In this document: positions 1 through 8,333 of the stretch, one piece after another
Position numbering within the stretch: the first letter of the stretch is position 1
How the letters are laid out: each line of letters begins with the position of its first letter
Position numbers and translations under genes: made by a program
The notes under the pieces: model-generated
Database searches by the model: none
Told to the model about the DNA's origin: nothing
The model's input: the letters and a program-made list of their open reading frames with translations, nothing else
Assembly (NCBI GenBank): GCA_964588705.1
Contig: CAZPQV010000024.1
Span: 1-30,753, forward strand
Length of the DNA: 30,753 nucleotides
From: CAZPQV01 sp964588705
GTDB lineage: Bacteria > Bacteroidota > Bacteroidia > Flavobacteriales > Weeksellaceae
Reading direction: 5' to 3'

Positions 1-1714
1 GATAGCCTGCGCCCTGATGCGGCTGACAACCCATATCTGCAGCGCCCTGAACATTATTCTGTCCACGAAGCGGATTAACACCTGCTCCTTTTTTACCGAT
101 ATTTCCGGTAATCATTGCGAGGTCTGCAATCAGTTGAACGGTAAAGGTTCCCTGCATCTGCTCAGTAACGCCCAATCCGTGGAATTCCATTGCTGCATTG
201 GCTTTGGCGTAAGCAATGGCGGCTTCACGAGCAAGATTTTTATCCACACCGGTGATTTCTGAAAGTTCATCCATATCAAGTTTCAGAATTTCGGCTTTCA
301 TTTCTTCGTAACCTTCGGTTCGGTTTCGGATGAATTCTTCGTCTTCAACACCTTCTGAAATGATGTAATACAGCAGCATATTCAGCATCGCCACATTCGT
401 ACCCGGACGAAGCTGAAGATGATACTGTGCATATTTTGCTAGTTCAATTTTTCTTGGATCAATCACAATTCCGGTTACTCCCTGCATCATTCTCTGCTTG
501 ATCTTTGCTCCAGTCACCGGATGAGCGGCGGTCGGATTCGCTCCAATCACCAAAATGCAGTCGGTATAAGCCAAATCTTCGATGGAATTGGTGGCGGCTC
601 CCGTTCCAAACGCTCGCTGCATTCCAAGTGCGGTCGGTGAGTGGCAAACCCTCGCGCAGCAGTCGATATTATTGGTTCCGATGACGGCGCGCATGAATTT
701 CTGCATCAGGTAATTTTCCTCATTCGGCGTTCTGGCAGAGGAAATTCCGGCGATGGCATTCGGACCGAATTCTGTTTTTATCTGATTGAATTTATCAACA
801 ATAAAGTCATAGGCTTCATCCCAACTTACATTTACAAATTCGCCGTTTCGCTTGATCATCGGACTGCGCAAACGGTCGGGATGATTGTAGAATTTGAAGG
901 CGTAACGGCCTTTCAGACAGGTATGTCCACCATTGGCTTCGGCATCGTAAGGTGCTGTAATTGAGATGATTTCCTCGCCTTTTGAAGCCACATCCAGGTT
1001 ACAACCAACACCACAATAGGTGCAAATGGTTCTCGTCACTTTCGTTGGAACAGTTTCAGACATTTGGAAAATATCGGTAATGGCATCGGTCGGACAAGCC
1101 TGAGAACACGCACCACAACTCACGCAATCGCTTTCCATATAACTCACATCCATTCCTTTGATGACATACGCATCGAAACCGCGGCCGGCCATACTCAGCA
1201 CCATTTCTCCCTGAACCTCGTCACACGCGCGGATACAACGGAAACAGTTGATGCACATATTGAGGTCGGAACGCATATACGGATGCGAATCATCGAGTTC
1301 GAAATGCCGTTTTCCTTTGCTTTCGTAGCGCACTTCCTTGATTCCAATCCTTTCTACAACCTCCTGCAGTTCCGTTGGTTTTTCATCTTTGATAAACCGT
1401 TTTTCCTCCGGAAGATCTGATAAAACGAGTTCGAGAATATTCTTGCGAAGCGAGGTGATGTTTTCTGAATCCGGATAAAGATACATATTTGACGTAACGG
1501 GCGAATGACAGGACGCCATCGCTCTGGTGCGGCCATTTTCCTCAAGCGCCACATCGACGCAGCAAACACGGCAGGAACCGAAAGGCTCCAGATTGGGCGC
1601 ATCACAAAGCGTGGGAACCGACTGCTCGCCTTTATTACGGCGAATGAATGAAAGCATCGTTTCTCCCGGAACGAATTCGAATGGTTGGTTGTTGATGTAA
1701 GCAGTATTATTCAT
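1..1714 (-). CDS. fdhF: Formate dehydrogenase alpha subunit, NAD-linked type (partial, 3' end outside window)
   Basis: Molybdenum/tungsten bis-MGD enzyme that oxidises formate to CO2; with the beta subunit encoded upstream it passes electrons to NAD in the cytoplasm. The reading frame opens at an ATG at 1714-1712 and stays open for 571 codons to the window edge, so roughly the last third is missing. Domains in order: NuoG-like [2Fe-2S] domain (Cys37, 48, 51, 69), a ferredoxin region with two CxxCxxC clusters (NMCINCFRC and SDCVSCGAC), then the MopB 4Fe-4S motif (CTYCGVGC) and the molybdopterin domain. The active-site position reads CARVCHSPT, so the metal ligand is Cys357 rather than selenocysteine. 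The visible end, GQNNVQGAADMG, matches the conserved FdhF stretch. Family knowledge places FdhD and other accessory genes nearby, but none lies in the window. The family call is firm; the choice of symbol is convention. Confidence 0.95.
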   Translation of the reverse strand, partial: MNNTAYINNQPFEFVPGETMLSFIRRNKGEQSVPTLCDAPNLEPFGSCRVCCVDVALEENGRTRAMASCHSPVTSNMYLYPDSENITSLRKNILELVLSDLPEEKRFIKDEKPTELQEVVERIGIKEVRYESKGKRHFELDDSHPYMRSDLNMCINCFRCIRACDEVQGEMVLSMAGRGFDAYVIKGMDVSYMESDCVSCGACSQACPTDAITDIFQMSETVPTKVTRTICTYCGVGCNLDVASKGEEIISITAPYDAEANGGHTCLKGRYAFKFYNHPDRLRSPMIKRNGEFVNVSWDEAYDFIVDKFNQIKTEFGPNAIAGISSARTPNEENYLMQKFMRAVIGTNNIDCCARVCHSPTALGMQRAFGTGAATNSIEDLAYTDCILVIGANPTAAHPVTGAKIKQRMMQGVTGIVIDPRKIELAKYAQYHLQLRPGTNVAMLNMLLYYIISEGVEDEEFIRNRTEGYEEMKAEILKLDMDELSEITGVDKNLAREAAIAYAKANAAMEFHGLGVTEQMQGTFTVQLIADLAMITGNIGKKGAGVNPLRGQNNVQGAADMGCQPHQGAGY

Positions 1715-1855
1715 ACTTTTATTTTTTTTGGAACGCGGAGAACACTATGTTTTCACGGAGTTCACGGAGATTTTGTAATTATTTACTTTTTGAAGTTTAA
1801 GAGAAATCAAAACACTCTGTGTCTTTTGTGATCCCTCTGTGACCTCAGTGGTTAA
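1715..1855. repeat. Intergenic inverted-repeat element with CTCYGTG words
   Basis: The gap between the two formate dehydrogenase genes carries two arms in opposite orientation. The left arm (about 1731-1772) read on the minus strand and the right arm (about 1809-1853) read on the plus strand both consist of four degenerate words of the form CTCYGTG spaced about 10 bases apart, and both begin with AAAA. The right arm ends in CCTCAGTGGTT (1843-1853). The 36 bases between are AT-rich. The arms match only approximately, so a folded RNA would be an imperfect hairpin. I recall similar CTCTGTG-type intergenic sequences in other environmental bacteria, but cannot name a family. No protein is encoded here. 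Confidence 0.6.
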
Positions 1856-3508
1856 TCAATCAAAATGCAAATCCAATTCTTCTTTAAAATACTGCATCGC
1901 GTTTCTCGCAGGCAGTGGAATTCCTCCGCCATGTGCACAGAGTGAGCCCTGTTGCAGTGTATTTAATAAATCTTCAAAAAGGGTTCGGTTGATGGGTTTC
2001 ATTTCGTTGGCGGCGCCTTCGAGCATTTCGTGGGCACGTTTGGTTCCGAGGCGACATGGGAAACATTTTCCGCAACTTTCAAAAGCGGCGAAATCAAAGA
2101 GATGCTCCAGATATTTTATCATCGGAAAATCTTTCGGAATACAAACGATCGAAGCGTGTCCTAACAGGAATCCTTCTCTTGCAAACGACTCAAAATCAAT
2201 GCTTAAGTCTTTAATTTTTTCAATTGGAACAATTCCGCCTAACGGTCCACCGATATGCAAAGCTTTTACTTCTTTTCTAAATCCGCCACCATATTCGTAA
2301 ACAACTTTTTCGAGTGGCGTTCCCATTTCCACTTCTACAATTCCGGGTTTATTGAACAGTCCGTCGAGGGAAATCAGTTTGGTTCCGGTAGATTTTTCTG
2401 TGCCAATTTCGGCGTATTGCCAACCTTTATTTTTGATAATCCATGCGACAGCAGCTAAGGTTTCAACATTATTTACTACTGTTGGTTTCATAAATAAACC
2501 TTTCTGCGTTGGAAAAGGAGGTCGGGTTCTTACTTCCGGCCTTTGCCCTTCGATGGCGTTAATCAGTGCAGTTTCTTCACCGCAGATGTAGGCACCTTTC
2601 GCTTTAATTACTTTGAAATTGAATGTGAAACCAGAATTGAGAATATTCTCACCTAATAGGTTGCGGCTGTAAAGTTCTTTAATAGCATTTTCAATGGTTT
2701 CAATCGCTTCCGGATATTCTGCACGGATAAAAGGAATTCCCCAGTTTGCACCGGTGCAGTAACCTGCAACGAACATTCCATAGAGCGTCATGAAAGGTTT
2801 TTCTTCCAGAAGGTAACGGTCTGAAAACGCTCCGGGATCACCTTCATCGGCATTACAGATGATGAATTTATCGTCGGATTCTTCTTTTGCGCACGATTCC
2901 CATTTAAGAGCCATCGGGAAACCGGCGCCGCCACGACCACGGTTTGCAGAGTTTTTTATTTTATTTAGAACTTCTGCCGGAGTTCTGGTAAAAAGGTATT
3001 TTACCAGTTTTTCAAATTCATCGGCACGACCGAAAGGAGCGGTAAGGATTTCCTTATCAGCAGTTACACTGTATTTTCCGTTTTGTGAAGATTCTTTTTT
3101 TGAAATAATTTCTTCCAGATGATTAATACTATCACCGGAATAGTTTTTCCCGCCGTAATTGAACGAAGAATTCTCGTGACAGCGGCCAAGACAGGTCATA
3201 TGCCCGATTTGGTCGGCATTGAAATGCTTGGAAATTTCTTCCTGAACTTTATCCTGAGTTCCCGCGCAAAGACACGCCGAACCGTTACAAACGTAGATTT
3301 CTTTGCCCTGATTTTCGGGTTTCATAAAATCGTATGCGGTGATGGCACCATAGGTATTGGCGTCGCCCATCAGGAATTCTTTGGCGAGTAGATGAAGGTC
3401 TTCTTTGGTTGGGGTTCCACCGTCGGAAACGGCCAATTGACCCATTTTATCGAACAGGTTTTCGCGCATTCCCTTGCGGAACGAAAGGTGACTGAGGTTC
3501 TTAGACAT
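1856..3508 (-). CDS. Formate dehydrogenase beta subunit (NuoE-NuoF fusion, FMN and Fe-S, NAD-reducing)
   Basis: Diaphorase subunit that takes electrons from the alpha subunit and reduces NAD. It is 550 residues from the ATG at 3508-3506; a GTG directly before it would add one residue and is less likely. The N-terminal part is a NuoE/FdsG-like thioredoxin-fold [2Fe-2S] domain with the expected Cys74, Cys79, Cys106 and Cys110. Then comes the NuoF-type FMN/NADH domain with the glycine-rich NRGRGGAGFP (about 189-198), NADEGDPGAFSDR, and GAYICGEETAL, an SLBB-like region, and the C-terminal 4Fe-4S ligands Cys479, 482, 485 and 524. The separate gamma subunit seen in proteobacterial fds operons is not found upstream, and the fused domain may replace it. 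It lies 58 bases downstream of surE with no terminator between, so shared transcription is possible. No TAnnTTTG box is visible ahead of it. Confidence 0.93.
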   Translation of the reverse strand: MSKNLSHLSFRKGMRENLFDKMGQLAVSDGGTPTKEDLHLLAKEFLMGDANTYGAITAYDFMKPENQGKEIYVCNGSACLCAGTQDKVQEEISKHFNADQIGHMTCLGRCHENSSFNYGGKNYSGDSINHLEEIISKKESSQNGKYSVTADKEILTAPFGRADEFEKLVKYLFTRTPAEVLNKIKNSANRGRGGAGFPMALKWESCAKEESDDKFIICNADEGDPGAFSDRYLLEEKPFMTLYGMFVAGYCTGANWGIPFIRAEYPEAIETIENAIKELYSRNLLGENILNSGFTFNFKVIKAKGAYICGEETALINAIEGQRPEVRTRPPFPTQKGLFMKPTVVNNVETLAAVAWIIKNKGWQYAEIGTEKSTGTKLISLDGLFNKPGIVEVEMGTPLEKVVYEYGGGFRKEVKALHIGGPLGGIVPIEKIKDLSIDFESFAREGFLLGHASIVCIPKDFPMIKYLEHLFDFAAFESCGKCFPCRLGTKRAHEMLEGAANEMKPINRTLFEDLLNTLQQGSLCAHGGGIPLPARNAMQYFKEELDLHFD

Positions 3509-3566
3509 CACTTTTTAATTTAGAAAGTGAAGTTAAGAATTTTTTTGCGGTTGGAAAATGATTTAT

Positions 3567-4343
3567 TTAAGCCTTTTCTGAGTTCAGAACATTGCCGAGA
3601 TATTCAACAAATTCGTGAGCGGTAAGGTCAAATTTTACAGGAACAACTGAGATGTAACCTTGTGACAAAGCAGTTTCATCGGCATCATCGCCTTCATCCA
3701 TATTATTGAAATAGCCTGTGAGCCAGTAATATTTTTTACCGTGAGGATTGATGCGCTCATCGAAACTTTCTTCCCATTTAGCATTGGCTTGTCGGCACAC
3801 CTTGATGCCTTTTAGTTCTTCTTTCTTCAGTTTCGGAATATTAACATTCAAAACCACGCCTTTTGGAAGCGGATTTTCTAGAGTTTTACGAACAATCTGC
3901 TGGATATATTCTTTTGCCTGATCAAAATCGGCATCCCAACTGAAATCGAGAAGTGAGAAACCAACAGCGTTCAGTCCTTCAATTCCTGCTTCAACAGCGG
4001 CAGACATCGTACCGGAGTAAATTACATTAATAGAAGAATTCGCACCGTGATTGATACCCGAAACCACGATATCCGGCTTTCTTTTCAGAATTTTATTTAA
4101 AGCAAATTTCACACAATCCACCGGAGTTCCGGAAAGGGAATAATCTGTCTGCGGACCATCGAGCGAAATTTCTTCAAAAGTAAGTGTGGAGTTGATGGTG
4201 ATGGCATGTCCTTTTCCACTTTGCGGCGAATTGGGAGCAACGACAATTACCTCGCCAATTTCGTTCATAAATTCTACAAGTTTACGCACTCCCGGTGCCG
4301 TAATTCCGTCATCATTGGTAACTAAAATAAGTGGTTTCTGCAT
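3567..4343 (-). CDS. surE: 5'/3'-nucleotidase SurE
   Basis: Metal-dependent nucleoside monophosphate phosphatase of the SurE survival-protein family, cytoplasmic. The 258-residue length is normal. The metal-binding N-terminus reads LVTNDDGI (Asn10, Asp11, Asp12), followed by the APNSPQSGKGH loop with Ser39, the SGTPVDCVKFAL segment and the family signature SGINHGAN and YSGTMSAAVEG around residues 93-120. The ATG at 4343 lies 20 bases after a good TAnnTTTG box on the same strand. The gene is divergent from the Prc-type protease. In many bacteria surE sits near stress or tRNA genes; here the neighbour downstream is formate dehydrogenase, which I take to be chance. Confidence 0.96.
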   Translation of the reverse strand: MQKPLILVTNDDGITAPGVRKLVEFMNEIGEVIVVAPNSPQSGKGHAITINSTLTFEEISLDGPQTDYSLSGTPVDCVKFALNKILKRKPDIVVSGINHGANSSINVIYSGTMSAAVEAGIEGLNAVGFSLLDFSWDADFDQAKEYIQQIVRKTLENPLPKGVVLNVNIPKLKKEELKGIKVCRQANAKWEESFDERINPHGKKYYWLTGYFNNMDEGDDADETALSQGYISVVPVKFDLTAHEFVEYLGNVLNSEKA

Positions 4344-4363
4344 TTTTTAAAAATGGTTTTCAA

Positions 4364-4371
4364 CAAAAATA
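4364..4371 (-). promoter_or_regulatory. -7 box (TATTTTTG) for surE
   Basis: On the minus strand this matches the Bacteroidetes -7 consensus TAnnTTTG exactly and lies 20 bases before the surE ATG. A TTTG (plus-strand 4395-4398) lies 23 bases further upstream and could serve as the -33 box. Confidence 0.5.
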
Positions 4372-4477
4372 ATTAAAATTCAATCTATAATTTGCAAATA
4401 AGGTATTAAATTTGATTCTTTGTAAAATCCGCATTGTAACAAATTTGCGGTAAAATTGACCAATTATATTATATAGC

Positions 4478-6607
4478 ATGCCGAATATGTTTAAAAAATT
4501 TAAACTAAATACACTTTTACTCTTCATACCATTAACTTCGCTGATGTTCTGTTTCAATTCACCGAAGAATGACGATGAAAAGATGCAAACGATAATGGTG
4601 AGTGTGAAAAATACACTCAGTTATCTGCATTACAGCCCGAGACCGATAAACGACGCTTATTCGCAGGAAGTTTATAAGAAATATCTTGAAATGATTGATC
4701 CTGCGAAGAGATATCTCCGTCAGTCGGACGTGGATGAATTTGAAAAACACAAACTGAAACTTGACGATTACCTGAATAAAGGAGACCTTACGTTTTATAA
4801 TCTCACGTACGGAAGACTTTTCGAAAGGGTGGATGAAATCGATAAGATGACGCAGGACATCTTCAGCAAACCAATTAATTTGGATGAAGATGAAAGCATT
4901 GTGCTTGAACCTGAAGCAAAAAAACATCCTGTAACCAAAGAAGAACAGTATAATGAATGGAGAAAATTCATTAAATACAATATTCTTCAGGAGATTGAAA
5001 CGCTCAGTGCAAAAGAAGAAACCCAGCAAAAGAAGAAAGATTCTGTTATAAAACACAATCTTAAAGACACTATAAAAGTAGAAATTCTTACTCCGGAGCA
5101 GAAGAGAATTAAAGCAACAGATGAGGTGAAAGACCTAGTTACTGAATCTTTCCGAAGAGTGAAAAAGAGAAAGAAAATGGATTGGTTCACGGTTTATATG
5201 AACGCCTATACCGAAGTTTTCGATCCACACACAAACTATTTTTCACCAAGAGATAAAGAAGATTTCGATGCCAGTTTCACCGGAAAAATCATAGGAATTG
5301 GTGCATTAATTCAAGAGAAAAAAGGGTATCTGTACCTTGGTCCATTAACGATTGGAGCACCTGCCTGGAAATCGAAACAGCTGAATGAAGGCGATAAAAT
5401 TCTGAAAGTAAAATCGAAACCTAACGAAGAACCTGTAAATGTTGTCGGAATGCTTGCTGATGAAGCAGTAAGATTAATCCGAGGTGAGAAAGGAACAGAA
5501 GTTATTCTTACCGTTGAGAAAAAAGATAAAACCATCCGCGAGGTGAAAATGGTGCGTGAAGAAGTTTCCATAGAAGATACTTTTGCAAGAAGCATCGTGA
5601 TTGACGCGCCAAACGGGAAAAAATATGGATTCATCAATCTGCCAAGTTTTAATGCCGATTTCGAAGATGCGAAGGGAAGAAATGCTTCCGATGATGTGAA
5701 GAACGAAATCATTAAACTGAAAGCTCAGGGAATCTCCGGAATTGTTCTTGATTTAAGAAACAACGGCGGTGGATCGTTGACGGAAGTGGGCGACATCATG
5801 GGACTTTTCATGAACGAAGGCCCGTACGTTCAGGTGAAAACCGGCGAAGGAAAAATACAGACTTTAAGAAATAAATCCAATGCGCCGTTGTGGACTGGTC
5901 CGCTGGTGATTATGCAGAACGAACTTTCAGCTTCGGCATCCGAAATTCTTGCCGGAATGATGCAGGATTACGGAAGAGCAGTGGTTGTTGGCTCTCCGCA
6001 AACTTTCGGAAAAGGTACGGTACAGACGTTTGTTGATTTAAACCGTTTCCTGAGCACGAATGACGATTTCGGTTCATTGAAGCTTACCATTCAGAAGTTT
6101 TACCGTGTAACCGGAGAATCTACTCAGAAGAAAGGAATTATATCGGATATTACCCTCAAAGATTATTTCACATTCTCAGAAATCGGTGAGCGATATGACG
6201 ACAGTGCTTTGGCTTGGGATAAAATCCAGGCGGTAAATTATCCGAAACTTAATTATTTCGATATGGAAGCACTTCGCGCTGCAAGTGCCGCAAGAATGGC
6301 CAAAAACCAAACGTATCAGTTAATAATTGAGTCGGCGAAGTGGAAAGAAGCGTTGGATAAAGAAAAAACCATTACGCTAAATCAGAACAAATTTACTGAA
6401 TTGATGAAGGAAAGAAAGGCTCAGATTGAAAAATTCAAAGCACTGGATAAATACCAAAACGGACTGAAATTTGCACTTTATCCTGCCGATCTCGAAAGAG
6501 AGAAAACAGATGAAGCCTTTAAGAAAAAATCAGAAAACTGGATGAAAAACCTTCAGAGAGACCTTTATCTGAAAGAAGCAATAAATATCATCTCAGAAAT
6601 TAAATAG
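4478..6607 (+). CDS. prc: C-terminal processing (tail-specific) S41 protease, Prc/Tsp type
   Basis: Serine protease with a Ser-Lys dyad that trims or degrades periplasmic proteins from their C-termini. It has 709 residues, close to Prc proteins. The N-terminus has an uncleaved or Sec signal segment (about residues 8-28). The TSPN-like N-terminal helical region is followed by a PDZ domain (about 260-350), then the S41 core with LDLRNNGGGS (about 420-430), the catalytic Ser486 in SASASE and Lys512 in TFGKGTVQ, aligned from memory with E. coli Prc Ser452/Lys477. The C-terminal DUF3340-like helical tail is present. An alternative start is the ATG three codons in. A TAAATTTG box at 4407-4414 could drive it with a leader of about 60 bases, but its spacing to a -33 box is poor. 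A terminator follows. Confidence 0.93.
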   Translation: MPNMFKKFKLNTLLLFIPLTSLMFCFNSPKNDDEKMQTIMVSVKNTLSYLHYSPRPINDAYSQEVYKKYLEMIDPAKRYLRQSDVDEFEKHKLKLDDYLNKGDLTFYNLTYGRLFERVDEIDKMTQDIFSKPINLDEDESIVLEPEAKKHPVTKEEQYNEWRKFIKYNILQEIETLSAKEETQQKKKDSVIKHNLKDTIKVEILTPEQKRIKATDEVKDLVTESFRRVKKRKKMDWFTVYMNAYTEVFDPHTNYFSPRDKEDFDASFTGKIIGIGALIQEKKGYLYLGPLTIGAPAWKSKQLNEGDKILKVKSKPNEEPVNVVGMLADEAVRLIRGEKGTEVILTVEKKDKTIREVKMVREEVSIEDTFARSIVIDAPNGKKYGFINLPSFNADFEDAKGRNASDDVKNEIIKLKAQGISGIVLDLRNNGGGSLTEVGDIMGLFMNEGPYVQVKTGEGKIQTLRNKSNAPLWTGPLVIMQNELSASASEILAGMMQDYGRAVVVGSPQTFGKGTVQTFVDLNRFLSTNDDFGSLKLTIQKFYRVTGESTQKKGIISDITLKDYFTFSEIGERYDDSALAWDKIQAVNYPKLNYFDMEALRAASAARMAKNQTYQLIIESAKWKEALDKEKTITLNQNKFTELMKERKAQIEKFKALDKYQNGLKFALYPADLEREKTDEAFKKKSENWMKNLQRDLYLKEAINIISEIK

Positions 6608-6627
6608 AAACATTTGAAATAAAACTT

Positions 6628-6667
6628 AAAACCGCTAATTTTATACTCTTAAGATTGGCGGTTTTTT
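6628..6667 (+). terminator. Intrinsic terminator after prc
   Basis: A 12-bp stem (6628-6639 with 6654-6665, one G-U pair) with a 14-base loop, ending in a run of T. It separates prc from the mscS-like gene that starts at 6676. Confidence 0.8.
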
Positions 6668-6675
6668 AATGGCGT

Positions 6676-7575
6676 ATGAAACAGGAAACAGAATCGAGCA
6701 TCAAAGCACTTTCGGAAAACGTATCCTACAGTTTTAAAGAACTGCTGGAGTTTGAATTGTTTTCTCTCGGGAAGTACACACTTTCAGTCTATGAAATATT
6801 GGGCGCAATTTTCATCATAGTATTGGGGTGGTTGGTTTCTAAGGTGGTGAAAAGTTTCATTTACAAGTCCGAAAAACTCGAAATCAGCAAGAAGTTCGCC
6901 TTTTCAAAAATCATTTATTATATCATAGTCGTTATCACATTTTTTATGGTGATGCGAACGCTAGGTGTAAATATTTCTCCAATATTATTAGGTTCAGGAG
7001 CGATATTAGTAGGAATTGGATTGGGGCTTCAAAATCTTTTCCTCGATTTTGTTTCCGGGATTATTATTCTGATTGACCGAACCGTGAAAGTTGGTGACGT
7101 TGTAGAAATCAGTGGAATTATCGGTAAGGTTGAAGAAATTCAGATGAGAACGACAACTATTTTAACGAGGGATAATAAACATATGATATTCCCAAATTCA
7201 TTACTTACGAAAGATAAGATCATCAATTTTTTTCATGGAAACGATATCGTAAGATTTGAAATTAAAGTTGGTATTTCCTATGACTCTGATGTTGATTTGG
7301 CTGAAAAAATCTTGAAGCAAGTCGTTGAAGAACACAGAGAAATTGTGACTTCAGACCAATATAAAACTATTGTAAGACTTGAAAATTTTGGCGACAGCTC
7401 ACTTGATTTATTAATGCTGTATCATTCGCGTAACTTATTTCGCCAACCAATAATCCGAAGTGAATTGCGCCGGGAGATCCTGAAAAAATTCAGGGAAAAC
7501 AAGATCACAATTCCTTTTCCAACCAGAACTTTGGATTTTCCAAAACAAAACGAGAATAACAATTTACCTATATGA
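6676..7575 (+). CDS. Mechanosensitive ion channel, MscS family
   Basis: Small-conductance tension-gated channel of the inner membrane that releases solutes during hypo-osmotic shock. It has 299 residues, close to E. coli MscS. Three membrane segments lie at about residues 38-62, 75-98 and 104-135. The third is the pore helix with the Gly/Ala-rich pattern GSGAILVGIGLGLQNLFLDF. The beta domain follows with DRTVKVGDVVEI, GKVEEIQMRTT and the signature DNKHMIFPNSLL, then the alpha-beta vestibule domain to the C-terminus. The gene begins 8 bases after the prc terminator, leaving almost no room for its own promoter, so read-through may supply transcript. It overlaps the next gene by 4 bases, so the two are likely translationally coupled. 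Confidence 0.93.
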   Translation: MKQETESSIKALSENVSYSFKELLEFELFSLGKYTLSVYEILGAIFIIVLGWLVSKVVKSFIYKSEKLEISKKFAFSKIIYYIIVVITFFMVMRTLGVNISPILLGSGAILVGIGLGLQNLFLDFVSGIIILIDRTVKVGDVVEISGIIGKVEEIQMRTTTILTRDNKHMIFPNSLLTKDKIINFFHGNDIVRFEIKVGISYDSDVDLAEKILKQVVEEHREIVTSDQYKTIVRLENFGDSSLDLLMLYHSRNLFRQPIIRSELRREILKKFRENKITIPFPTRTLDFPKQNENNNLPI

Positions 7576-8324
7576 AAACCATCATGATAACAGGCGCTAC
7601 TTCCGGTATTGGAAAAGCCTGTGCAGAACGATTTGCCGAAAACGGAAACAAACTGATACTTTGCGGTCGCCGGCAGGAAAAGCTGGATGAACTGAAAGAA
7701 AAATTTTCGGTTACCAATGAAGTTCTAACGTTAAAGTTTGATGTCAGAAATTATGATGAGGTCGAGAAAGCCATCGACTCAATTCCGGAAAATTTCCGTG
7801 ATATTGATGTTCTTGTAAACAATGCAGGGAACGCTCACGGACTGGAACCCATTTGCGACGGAAGCGTTCTGGATTGGGATGCGATGATGGACGGTAATGT
7901 GAAAGGACTTCTCTATGTTTCTAAACTGATTATTCCTAAAATGAAGAATCGGAAAACGGGACATATTGTGAATATCAGCTCGGTTGCAGCACGGCAAACT
8001 TATACCAATGGAGTAGTTTACTGCGCTTCGAAACGTGCTGTAGATGTTATTTCCGAAGGAATGCGCTTGGAGCTTACCGAATTTGGAATTAAAGTAACCA
8101 ATATTCAGCCGGGAGCGGTTGCAACGGAATTTTCTGAAATCCGTTTTAAAGGAGATAAAGAACGTGCAGCAACGGTTTACGCAGGTTATGATGCGCTGCA
8201 GGCAAAAGATATTGCTGAAACTATTGCGTTCTGTGTTTATGCGCCAAAGCATGTAACTATTTCAGACCTAACGATTTATCCGAGTGCTCAGAGCGAGCCG
8301 AGAACTATTTACAGAAATCTGTAA
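7572..8324 (+). CDS. SDR-family NAD(P)-dependent oxidoreductase (YdfG-like)
   Basis: Classical short-chain dehydrogenase/reductase of 250 residues, cytoplasmic. The cofactor loop is TGATSGIGKA (residues 7-16), followed by the structural NNAGNAHG motif (about 85-92), the catalytic serine pair in NISSVAA (about 136-142) and the YCASK Tyr-Lys pair (about 152-156). CGRRQEKL after beta strand 2, with two arginines, favours NADP. The best-known close relatives (YdfG type) reduce or oxidise 3-hydroxy acids such as serine and 3-hydroxypropionate, but the true substrate cannot be read from the sequence. The ATG overlaps the stop of the channel gene by 4 bases. The TAA stop is part of the promoter-like box ahead of tsaB. 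Confidence 0.93.
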   Translation: MKTIMITGATSGIGKACAERFAENGNKLILCGRRQEKLDELKEKFSVTNEVLTLKFDVRNYDEVEKAIDSIPENFRDIDVLVNNAGNAHGLEPICDGSVLDWDAMMDGNVKGLLYVSKLIIPKMKNRKTGHIVNISSVAARQTYTNGVVYCASKRAVDVISEGMRLELTEFGIKVTNIQPGAVATEFSEIRFKGDKERAATVYAGYDALQAKDIAETIAFCVYAPKHVTISDLTIYPSAQSEPRTIYRNL

Positions 8325-8329
8325 TTTTG
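8322..8329 (+). promoter_or_regulatory. -7 box (TAATTTTG) four bases before tsaB
   Basis: Exact TAnnTTTG match whose TAA is also the stop codon of the upstream dehydrogenase gene. Only four bases (caga) separate it from the tsaB ATG, which would place transcription start at or next to the start codon. No clear -33 box is seen. Confidence 0.45.
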
Positions 8330-8333
8330 CAGA

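Noticed and set aside
641..1420. Plus-strand open frames opposite the formate dehydrogenase alpha gene
   Set aside because: They are shadows of a high-confidence minus-strand gene and encode no recognisable protein.
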